The notes under the pieces were generated by a model. It saw only the letters and a list, made by a program, of their open reading frames with translations. It was not told where the DNA came from and did not search any database. Shown in pieces: positions 44,554 through 51,508 of a DNA stretch of 64,000 nt. Location: positions 310,001-374,000 of the forward strand of contig BFBT01000001.1 of NCBI GenBank assembly GCA_003112755.1. Reading direction: 5' to 3'. Every line of letters starts with the position of its first letter. The stretch's first letter is position 1. Position numbers and translations under genes: made by a program. The DNA is from Lawsonibacter asaccharolyticus (lineage in GTDB: Bacteria > Bacillota > Clostridia > Oscillospirales > Oscillospiraceae).

Positions 44554-44878
44554 GGTCAAAACCTCCTTCAAATGCTTCAAACGCGGTCCTTCCGCTTGGT
44601 GGCTTCATTTTATACTACTTTCCCGGCCAGCGCAAGGCAGGCGGCCGCGATTTAATCTTTTTTTCATATTCTCTGCATCCCAGTTTAAGATTTCCCCCTG
44701 TCCAGGCCCTGAGTTCTCCCCGGCCCAAAACATACCATTTTTCTCCTGCAATTCGGCCAAATTTCGATATTTTTCCAGCGGTTTAAGATTTTAAGCCGTA
44801 CATTTGCACTAAGATTAAATGACGAAAAAACGGCGCAGGCTATGCTTTGAAGCAGCAGGTGAAAGGAGGCAGTGCGCT
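44554..44878. promoter_or_regulatory. AT-rich spacer with repeated TTTAAGATT boxes
   Basis: This 325-base gap has no gene. It contains TTTAATCTT (44651) and its exact inverse AAGATTAAA (44811), plus TTTAAGATTT at 44684 and at 44782. These may be operator half-sites for the ribbon-helix-helix protein just downstream. Nothing else was recognised. Confidence 0.35.
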
Positions 44879-45076
44879 TTGAACGTCAAAAAACATCTGA
44901 GTATTCGAATGGACGGGGAACTTCACGATAAATTCCAGTACGTGGCGGCCTATGAGGGACGCTCCATGAGCGGTCAGGTCCTCTATCTGCTTCGGAAATG
45001 CGTTCAGGAGCATGAAAAGGAGTATGGAAAGATCACCAAAGAGGATCTGGAGGACCCCTCTGTCCAGTCCACCTGA
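44879..45076 (+). CDS. Arc-like ribbon-helix-helix DNA-binding protein
   Basis: The 65-residue protein starts at TTG 44879 behind GAAAGGAGG. KKHLSIRMDGELHDKFQYVA followed by MSGQVLYLLRKCVQEHEK is a typical Arc/CopG-type dimeric DNA-binding fold. An upstream in-frame ATG (44819) has no ribosome site. It may bind the repeated boxes in the spacer before it (inference). Confidence 0.75.
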   Translation: MNVKKHLSIRMDGELHDKFQYVAAYEGRSMSGQVLYLLRKCVQEHEKEYGKITKEDLEDPSVQST

Positions 45077-45110
45077 CCTCCGCCCTCCTCCGGGGAGGGT
45101 GTTTTTAAGA

Positions 45111-45147
45111 AGCAAGGGTGCCCGCCCACGGGGCGGGCACCCTTGCT
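45111..45147. terminator. Terminator after the Arc-like gene
   Basis: AGCAAGGGTGCCCGCCC-ACG and its complement, followed by a T-run. Confidence 0.85.
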
Positions 45148-45275
45148 TTTTCCCCGGTCTCTGTCATTTTTCTCCGCTTTCACTTGCGTCTTTTTCCGAT
45201 GCGTATTATCATGAGGGCATGATCCCCGGCTGCCGTGCCCCCGCGGCAGGCCGGACCGGAAAGGGCTGATGTTCC

Positions 45276-45959
45276 GTGAAGATGGGCAGCGCGCTCCTCG
45301 ACCTCCTGTTCCCGCCCCGCTGTCCCTTCTGCCGCCGGCTCCTGACGGAGCGGCACGCCCTGCTCTGCCCGGATTGTCAGCGGACGCTGCCTTGGCTGGA
45401 GGGGGACTCCGCCCGGCGCACGGGGGAATTTTTCGGGGTGTGCGTCTCTCCCCTGGCCTACCGGGGCCCGGTGCGGGAGGCCGTCCACCGCTACAAATTC
45501 TCCGGCAGCCGGAGCTATGCCCGCCCCTTCGGCCAGCTCATGGCCCAGTGCGTCCGGGACCAGCTGGACGGACGGTTCGACTGCGTGACCTGGGCCCCTC
45601 TCAGCGCCAGGCGCCTGCGGCAGCGGGGCTATGACCAGGCCCGCCTGCTGGCGGAGGAGGCCGCCCGGGTGCTGGAGGTCCCCGCCCTCCCCCTGCTGAG
45701 CAAGACCCGGGATACCCCGCCCCAGTCCGGTCTGGAGGAGGCGGGCCAGCGCCGGGCCAACGTGCTGGGGGTGTACAGAGCGCCTGATGCCGCCGCCGGC
45801 CTCCGGGTCCTGCTGGCCGACGACGTGGTCACCACCGGCTCCACCCTGTCCGAATGTGCCAGGACCCTCCTCACCGCCGGAGCGGCGGAGGTGGTGTGCG
45901 TCACCCTGGCACAAGCCCGGAAGGACAGGCCGGAAAAGCCGCGAAAAACTGCGAAATAA
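45276..45959 (+). CDS. comF: ComF family phosphoribosyltransferase-like protein
   Basis: The 227-residue protein has a zinc-ribbon start (CPFC...CPDC) and a PRTase fold with VLLADDVVTTGSTL. ComF is needed for DNA uptake in competent bacteria. It starts GTG 45276 behind AAAGGG; ATG two codons later is an alternative. Confidence 0.9.
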   Translation: MKMGSALLDLLFPPRCPFCRRLLTERHALLCPDCQRTLPWLEGDSARRTGEFFGVCVSPLAYRGPVREAVHRYKFSGSRSYARPFGQLMAQCVRDQLDGRFDCVTWAPLSARRLRQRGYDQARLLAEEAARVLEVPALPLLSKTRDTPPQSGLEEAGQRRANVLGVYRAPDAAAGLRVLLADDVVTTGSTLSECARTLLTAGAAEVVCVTLAQARKDRPEKPRKTAK

Positions 45960-45962
45960 CAG

Positions 45963-45991
45963 TTGAAATGCAGCCTGCTTGCCGTTATAAT
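45963..45991 (+). promoter_or_regulatory. Sigma-A promoter for mreB/mbl
   Basis: TTGAAA, 17-base spacer, TATAAT, 87 bases before the start. Confidence 0.75.
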
Positions 45992-46078
45992 AAATAAGAA
46001 AGCTCCTGTTTTTGCATATTTTCCAGTTTCAGGGTTATACTCTCCTGGAATACAAGATAAATCGAATGAGGTAATGAT

Positions 46079-47110
46079 ATGAATTGGTTTAGCAAGGACA
46101 TCGGTATCGACCTGGGTACCGCCTCCGTTCTGGTATATGTCAAGGGAAAAGGCGTGGTGCTCCGCGAGCCCTCTGTGGTGGCCATGGACAAGAACACCGG
46201 CAAGCTGCTGAAGGTGGGGGCCGAGGCCAACGCCATGCTGGGCCGCACCCCCGGCAACATCATCGCCATGCGCCCCCTGCGGGAGGGCGTCATCTCCGAC
46301 TATGATATGACGGAGCGGATGTTGAAGGAGTTCATCAAGAAGGTCACCTCCTTCCGCCTGTTCAAGCCCCGTGTGGTCATCTGCGTCCCCTCCGGCATCA
46401 CGGAGGTGGAGGAGCGCGCCGTCATTGATGCGGGCATCCAGGCGGGCGCCCGCCGGGTCTACCTGATTGAGGAGCCTGTGGCCGCCGCCATCGGCGCTGG
46501 CATCGACATCGCCAAGCCCGACGGCCACATGGTAGTGGACATCGGCGGCGGCACCGCCGACATCGCGGTCATCTCCCTGTCCGGCGTGGTGGAGTCCGCC
46601 TCCATCAAGATCGCCGGCGACAAGTTCGACGAGGCTGTCATCAAGTACATACGCCGCAAGCACAATGTGCTCATCGGTGAGCGTACTGCTGAGGAGCTGA
46701 AGATGACCATCGGCTGTGTCTTTCCCCGCCCGGAGGAGGTCACCATGGACATCAAGGGCCGCTGTCTGATGACCGGCCTGCCCCGGGTGTTCACCGTCTC
46801 CTCCAGCGAGATGATCGAGGCCTTTGAAGAGCCCTCCACCCGCATCCTGGAGGCCATCCACGGCGTGCTGGAGCGCACGCCCCCCGAGCTGGTGGCCGAC
46901 ATCTCCACCAACGGCATCGTGATGACTGGCGGCGGCTCCCTGATCTGGGGCTTCGACAAGCTGGTGGAGTCCCACACCGGCATCGAGACCCATGTGGCCG
47001 ACGACGCCATCTCCTGTGTGGCCTACGGCACAGGCAAGTCCCTGGATGACCTGGACCACATGCAGGACGGGACCATGAACCTGTCCCGCCGCAAGCAGAT
47101 GAACTATTGA
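46079..47110 (+). CDS. mreB: Cell-shape actin homologue MreB/Mbl
   Basis: The 343-residue actin-family protein guides side-wall synthesis. It has the phosphate-1 loop GIDLGTASVLVYVKGKG, VPSGITEVEERAV, DIGGGTADIAVI and GGGSLIWGF. It stands alone, without mreC/mreD, which is common for Mbl-type copies. A promoter and a terminator frame it as a single transcription unit. Confidence 0.93.
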   Translation: MNWFSKDIGIDLGTASVLVYVKGKGVVLREPSVVAMDKNTGKLLKVGAEANAMLGRTPGNIIAMRPLREGVISDYDMTERMLKEFIKKVTSFRLFKPRVVICVPSGITEVEERAVIDAGIQAGARRVYLIEEPVAAAIGAGIDIAKPDGHMVVDIGGGTADIAVISLSGVVESASIKIAGDKFDEAVIKYIRRKHNVLIGERTAEELKMTIGCVFPRPEEVTMDIKGRCLMTGLPRVFTVSSSEMIEAFEEPSTRILEAIHGVLERTPPELVADISTNGIVMTGGGSLIWGFDKLVESHTGIETHVADDAISCVAYGTGKSLDDLDHMQDGTMNLSRRKQMNY

Positions 47111-47122
47111 TGGACGCAGACA

Positions 47123-47155
47123 GGCGCGCCGCCCAGCCGGGCGGCGCGCCTTTTT
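47123..47155. terminator. Terminator after mreB
   Basis: GGCGCGCCGCCC-AGCC-GGGCGGCGCGCC then TTTTT. Confidence 0.85.
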
Positions 47156-47169
47156 ATCCCTTGGGCCGG

Positions 47170-47610
47170 TCAGCCGCTGATCAGCCGGCCGGACACATAA
47201 CAGCGGTGGGTGTACAGCATGAGGGAGAGGGTGAGATCACTGGGCTCCGTTCTGGGCCGGCTGGCGGCACAGACATCACACATCCCCAACAGCTCTGCCA
47301 GCCGCCGCGTCATATCCCTGGAATAGGCGGAACAGTACAGGTGCAGGGCGGCCTCGATGGAGTCGGGCGTCCGCAGGATGTCCAGGCCCACCTCATAGAT
47401 CTGGGACAGCTCCCGGGCCAGGGCGGCGAAGCGCCTGCCCTTCTCCTCCCGCCCCGGGATGGGCTCATAAGTCCGCTCCTCCCTCATGCGGCGCAGGAAT
47501 TCGGTCAGCTTCGCCTCTGCCGCCTGCCTGTCCCCCCGGACCTTGATGCGCTCCCCCTCCTCCTGGGCCGAAGGATAGCGCACAGAATACAGGATCGTCT
47601 TATCTTCCAT
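47170..47610 (-). CDS. Hypothetical protein
   Basis: The 146-residue helical protein contains FAALARELSQIYEVGLDIL and a Cys-containing MCDVCAAS. It overlaps the RHH gene by 11 bases and probably forms a two-gene unit with it. No family recognised. Confidence 0.55.
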   Translation of the reverse strand: MEDKTILYSVRYPSAQEEGERIKVRGDRQAAEAKLTEFLRRMREERTYEPIPGREEKGRRFAALARELSQIYEVGLDILRTPDSIEAALHLYCSAYSRDMTRRLAELLGMCDVCAASRPRTEPSDLTLSLMLYTHRCYVSGRLISG

Positions 47611-47800
47611 CCGGTGTTACCTTCGGTTCCCGGTAGTGCTGGAACGCATATGTAATGCACTGGTTGACTATCTTATTAAATGAGACCCCTGTTTTTTCGC
47701 TCTCCTCCATGATGCGCTCAAAGAGCGCCGCATCCAAGCGGATGGTCCGGCTGATGCTGGAAAGTTTCTCCGGGGCCCGCTCGATCCAAAAATCATCCAT
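47600..47800 (-). CDS. CopG/Arc-like ribbon-helix-helix protein
   Basis: The 66-residue protein with SISRTIRLDAALFERIMEES and VSFNKIVNQCITYAF is a ribbon-helix-helix DNA-binding fold. ATG 47800 is preferred. With the downstream gene it could be a small regulatory or toxin-antitoxin-like pair, but no toxin motif is visible. Confidence 0.65.
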   Translation of the reverse strand: MDDFWIERAPEKLSSISRTIRLDAALFERIMEESEKTGVSFNKIVNQCITYAFQHYREPKVTPDGR

Positions 47801-47939
47801 AAAATCACCCGCTTCGACATGTTCTGCATCCAATTTACCATACTTTTCAAACTAAGGTAATGTACAAAAAAGACTTTTCCGGTGTGCCTGTTCGAGTACA
47901 TACTTGTACACAGACAGGACTCTGTTATGCATTATATAT

Positions 47940-48131
47940 CGGTACAGGTAGAGAATGGTCCATGTAGCTGGACGGAAAGAAAATTTAAAGCAATATCACG
48001 GACAGGGAGCGGGAATGGTACAAACCACGCAGGGTCCGATGCCACGGCCGTCCGAATTTTTTGTAGAGATGGCTCTGGGAGCCGCCCAAAATGAACACCA
48101 CCGGCTGTATCGGTGGTGTTCAAAATTTTTT
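47940..48131 (+). ncRNA. Candidate structured small RNA with terminator
   Basis: The 448 bases between 47856 and 48303 hold no convincing gene. Nested pairing is visible: GGACGG (47970) with CCGTCC (48048), CGGAC (47999) with GTCCG (48034), and an inner TGGT-ACAA-ACCA. The outer 3' arm is followed by TTTTTT. A second strong hairpin (48093-48121) is also followed by T6. A weak promoter lies upstream (CAGACA, N16, TATATA). No known RNA family was recognised. Confidence 0.35.
48093..48131 (+). terminator. Strong terminator in the 48-kb intergenic region
   Basis: GAACACCACCG and its complement around a seven-base loop, then AAAATTTTTT. Confidence 0.7.
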
Positions 48132-48303
48132 AGCGATATCCAGAAAAATATTCTTATCAGCATACATGAGCAAAAGAAGTCATTCGTATGGGGCATGATA
48201 AGAGCGATTCAGCCCATTCAGTACAAGATTGGAGCGATTTGAATGACTCATGTTACTGAACAAGTGTTTGGGTCAGTCTACCGGCATGCCATTTTTTAAA
48301 TCA

Positions 48304-49020
48304 TCACATGAGGGAAGCCCAGATGCCGCCGAAAATCAGCGCGGGGAGCATATTGGCCACGCGGAACCGATCCCCGAAAGCCAGGTTGACGCCCACGCAG
48401 AAGATGAGCAGGGAGCCGATAAAGGAGAGACTGTCGATAACGGTGCCGCTGAGCAGGGGTGCGAGAAGGCCGGCAAAGAGGGTGACGCTCCCCTGAAGGA
48501 CCCCTACGGGAAGGGCAGAAAAGATGGCCCCCCTGCCGTAGGTGGAGGAGAATACCATGATAATCATGAAGTCCAGGATGGCCTTTGTGAAAAGGGTGGA
48601 GGGATCGTGGTCCAGTGCGTCCTGAAGGGAACCCACGATAGCCATGGCGCCTACACACACCACCAGGGAGGCAGTGACGAAGCCCTCCACAAAGCGGCTG
48701 TCCTCCCCGCGGGAGGCCCTGGCCTTGAGCCACTCGCCCAACTGCTCCAGCCGGCCCTCCAAGTTCAAGCGCTCCCCCACCAGGGTGCCCAGCACCAGAG
48801 AGAGGATCATCCCCAGGGAGCCGCCGGACTCCAGGCGGGTGCCGGAGACGGACAGCAGGCCGGACAAACCGCCGGCCGCGCCGATGAACAGGGTGCACAG
48901 GCCCAGACATCGCAGGACCGCATCCTGGTAGTGCTGCTTCAGGCCGCCTTTAAAAAGCAGGCCCAGGAATCCGCCTAAAATAATGGCGCACACATTGACG
49001 AGCGTACCGATGCCGGTCAT
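48304..49020 (-). CDS. DUF554 family membrane protein
   Basis: The 238-residue protein has about six membrane segments and the DUF554 opening TGIGTLVNVCAIILGGFLGLL. YqgA/YdfK relatives are of unknown function, possibly transporters. Confidence 0.85.
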   Translation of the reverse strand: MTGIGTLVNVCAIILGGFLGLLFKGGLKQHYQDAVLRCLGLCTLFIGAAGGLSGLLSVSGTRLESGGSLGMILSLVLGTLVGERLNLEGRLEQLGEWLKARASRGEDSRFVEGFVTASLVVCVGAMAIVGSLQDALDHDPSTLFTKAILDFMIIMVFSSTYGRGAIFSALPVGVLQGSVTLFAGLLAPLLSGTVIDSLSFIGSLLIFCVGVNLAFGDRFRVANMLPALIFGGIWASLM

Positions 49021-49163
49021 AAGATCCCTCCCATGCGGCCCCAGACCGGCAGGGCCGGGGCTGTGACCTGACTACTATATCAGATTTCGACGGAAAAAGG
49101 AAGCGGCATATGGAAGGAGGCGCGGAACCGCAGGGGCTGTGGGAGGGGGGAACAAAATTTTTG

Positions 49164-49192
49164 TTGCATTTGGCGCGGGAATGCACTATAAT
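49164..49192 (+). promoter_or_regulatory. Sigma-A promoter for the ribU riboswitch transcript
   Basis: TTGCAT, a 17-base spacer, TATAAT, about 22 bases before the aptamer. Confidence 0.75.
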
Positions 49193-49213
49193 GAGTTCGG
49201 ACAACTGAATCGA

Positions 49214-49333
49214 ATGTCTTCAGGGCGGGGTGAGATCCCCCACTGGCGGTACAGTCCGCGACCGGGCGCAGCAATGCGCCCGCTGACCCGGTGAAACTCC
49301 GGGACCAACGGTTAAAGTCCGGATGGAAGAAGA
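49214..49333 (+). promoter_or_regulatory. FMN riboswitch (RFN element)
   Basis: The aptamer is nearly textbook: CTTCAGGGCGGGGTGAGATC, CCACTGGCGGTA, CTGACCCGGTGAAACTCCGG and TTAAAGTCCGGATGGAAGA. It senses FMN. Downstream, CTCCTTT at 49383-49389 can pair with AAAGGAG at 49437-49443, which is the ribU ribosome site. That suggests translational control. A competing stem AAAACAAT/ATTGTTTT surrounds the anti-site. Confidence 0.95.
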
Positions 49334-49451
49334 TGTGTGTCAAAACAATGTCGTGCGCCGTCAGGCGCGCGGTCCTGCGCACCTCCTTTATTGTTTTACA
49401 CCTGGAAGACATGGGCTTTCAGGTGTACCAAAACAAAAAGGAGTGTTTTTT

Positions 49452-50141
49452 ATGTCCGCACCTTCCGCAGTCCAGACCCCCTCCCGTCCCAAGATGGACA
49501 CCAAGACCATGGTGAGCATCGCCATGCTCACCGGCATCGCCTACATCGTGATGCTCCTGTCCAAGCTGATGCCCAGCGTCATGTTTTTGGACTTCGACTT
49601 CAAGGACGTGGTGGTCTGCATCGGCGGCTTCACCTTCGGCCCCTTCGCCGCCGCCATCATCTCCATCCTGGTGGCCTTCATCGAGATGCTCACCATCAGC
49701 CACACCGGCCCCATTGGCTTTATCATGAATGTCCTGGCCACCTGCGCCTTCTCCTGCACCGCCTGCTTCATCTACAAGAAGGTCCATTCCAAGAAGGGTG
49801 CGGTCCTGGGCCTGGCCTGCGGCGTGGCGTGCCTGGTCGCGGTGATGCTGCTGTGGAACTACCTCATCACCCCCCTGTATATGACCGGCTATTCCCGGGC
49901 CGACGTGGCCGGGCTGCTGCCCACTCTGTTCCTCCCCTTCAATCTGGCCAAGGGCGGGATGAACATGGCGGCCACCCTGCTGCTCTACCCCCCGGTGGTG
50001 TCCGCCATGCGGAGAGCCGGAGTGGTGCCCTCCTCCCAGAGCACCCAGGAGAAGCGGATCAACGCCGGATTCGTGCTGTTTGCCCTGTCCCTGCTGGCCA
50101 CCTTCGTGGTGTTTGCCCTGGTGCTGGCGGGCGTGATCTGA
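49452..50141 (+). CDS. ribU: Riboflavin ECF transporter S component RibU
   Basis: The 229-residue membrane protein binds riboflavin and works with the shared ECF module. About five to six membrane helices are seen, along with the RibU motif FLDFDFKDVVVCIGGFTFGP. The start is ATG 49452 behind AAAAAGGAG; a longer frame reaching into the riboswitch is not credible. Regulation by the FMN riboswitch supports the substrate. Confidence 0.93.
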   Translation: MSAPSAVQTPSRPKMDTKTMVSIAMLTGIAYIVMLLSKLMPSVMFLDFDFKDVVVCIGGFTFGPFAAAIISILVAFIEMLTISHTGPIGFIMNVLATCAFSCTACFIYKKVHSKKGAVLGLACGVACLVAVMLLWNYLITPLYMTGYSRADVAGLLPTLFLPFNLAKGGMNMAATLLLYPPVVSAMRRAGVVPSSQSTQEKRINAGFVLFALSLLATFVVFALVLAGVI

Positions 50142-50151
50142 ATCAAACAAG

Positions 50152-50186
50152 AAAAACGGCGGACCGCCAGACGGTCCGCCGTTTTT
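50152..50186 (+). terminator. ribU terminator, first copy
   Basis: AAAAACGGCGGACCG-CCAGA-CGGTCCGCCGTTTTT. The same hairpin recurs at 50391-50423. Confidence 0.85.
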
Positions 50187-50390
50187 GAGACTGTCGCAAA
50201 AGTGGCTGTGCCACGTTTGCGAGAAAACAGCAGTCTGCCGCGCGCAGGGTTTGACCGCCTGCGGCGGGCAAACCCCACACTTGCAGCCTGAGAAGTGTTT
50301 TCCCCGACGCACGTGTCGCCGGGGAAAACAGATCAAAACTGGATTCGCGCCTGCGGGCGCGAACTCTGCGAGGCTTTTTTCACAAGCCGG
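50187..50390 (+). repeat. 3'-UTR dispersed element, copy after ribU
   Basis: The 204-base element lies between two near-identical terminators. It opens GAGACTGTCG with hairpin CGCAAAAGTGGC-TGT-GCCACGTTTGCG, then shares CAGGGTTTGACCGCCTGCGG, and closes with GGCGCGAACTCTGCGAGGCTTTT like the coaX copy. An insert of about 95 bases sits between the shared blocks. Confidence 0.78.
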
Positions 50391-50424
50391 AAAACGGCGG
50401 ACCGCCAGACGGTCCGCCGTTTTT
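50391..50424 (+). terminator. Second copy of the ribU terminator
   Basis: A hairpin identical in stem and loop to 50152-50186, after the dispersed element. It also serves the convergent methyltransferase gene. Confidence 0.8.
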
Positions 50425-50440
50425 CCATACAATGGGGACG

Positions 50441-51268
50441 CTACCGGGCCCGGAGCTCCCAGAAGGCAACAGCACTGGCCGCCGCCACGTTCAGGGAGTC
50501 CACCCCCCGGGCCATGGGGATGCACACGGTGAAGTCGCACTGGGCGATGGTCCGGGGGGCCAGGCCGTCCCCCTCTGTCCCCAGGAGGATGGCCAGCTTC
50601 TCCGCCGCGCGGAGCCGGGGGTCCTCGATGCTGAGGGCGGTGCTGTCCAGGGCCATGGCCGCAGTCTGGAAGCCCAGCTCCTTCAGCCTCTCCAGCCCCG
50701 GCTGGGGCCACTGGGATGCGTCGGTGCCCAGAAAAGTCCAGGGGATCTGGAACAGGGTGCCCATGCTGACCCGCACCGCCCGGCGGCTGAGGGGGTCACA
50801 GCAGGTGGGGGTCACCAGCACGGCGTCCATATGCAGGGCAGCGGCGGAGCGGAAGATAGCCCCCACATTGGTGGGGTCCACGATGCCCTCCAGCACCGCC
50901 ACCCGGCTGGCCCGGGCGCACAGCTCCTCCACAGAGGGGAGCCTGGGCCGGCGCATGGCGCACAGGATGCCCCGGGTCAGCTCATAGCCGGTCAGCCCGG
51001 CCAGAACCGCACGGTCCCCGGTGTAGACCGGCACCTGGCCGCACCGCTCTACGAGGCCCCGGCCCTGTCTCTCCAGCTGCCTGCGCTCCATCAGCAGGGA
51101 GAGGGGGACGCAGCCCGCGTCCAGGGCATGTCCGATCACCTTAGGGCTTTCCGCAATAAAAATACCTTTTTCCGGCTCCCGCCGGCTGCGCAGCTGAGCC
51201 TGTGTCAGCCGGGCGTACACGTCCAGCTCCGGCGCGTCCAGGTCTGTCACCTCAATGATATCACACAT
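50441..51268 (-). CDS. TrmH/SpoU family RNA 2'-O-methyltransferase
   Basis: The 275-residue knotted methyltransferase shows all three SpoU motifs: DPTNVGAIFRSA, LLGTEGDGL and IPMARGVDSLNVAAA. The N-terminal substrate-binding domain is present (GIFIAESPKVIGHAL). The target may be 23S rRNA; the exact site cannot be told. Confidence 0.88.
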   Translation of the reverse strand: MCDIIEVTDLDAPELDVYARLTQAQLRSRREPEKGIFIAESPKVIGHALDAGCVPLSLLMERRQLERQGRGLVERCGQVPVYTGDRAVLAGLTGYELTRGILCAMRRPRLPSVEELCARASRVAVLEGIVDPTNVGAIFRSAAALHMDAVLVTPTCCDPLSRRAVRVSMGTLFQIPWTFLGTDASQWPQPGLERLKELGFQTAAMALDSTALSIEDPRLRAAEKLAILLGTEGDGLAPRTIAQCDFTVCIPMARGVDSLNVAAASAVAFWELRAR

Positions 51269-51423
51269 AGGATCTCCCCAAAACTCAATATATCTTAATT
51301 ATACAGAACAGGAACGGAATCCGCAAGAAGCCAGCAGAAAGAGCGCTGCTCCGTCCCCTTCTGCTGTATTTTTTGAAGCAGCGGAAAAAAACGCATTTTC
51401 AGGAAGAAAATTGATGACAAATG

Positions 51424-51450
51424 TTATTTTTTTAAAATAGGGGACGATAT
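51424..51450 (+). promoter_or_regulatory. Sigma-28-type promoter for the chemoreceptor
   Basis: TTATTTTT (51424-51431), 11-base spacer, GACGATAT (51443-51450): the clearest match of the set, about 60 bases before the gene. Confidence 0.75.
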
Positions 51451-51508
51451 AATAAATAAAACGTGGGAGAAACAGATCAGCTGCCATGGGGGTCTGTATG
51501 GATCATCG

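Noticed and set aside
47955..48242. 95-codon frame on the plus strand
   Set aside because: It has no good ribosome site, runs through two terminator-like hairpins, and has no recognisable features.
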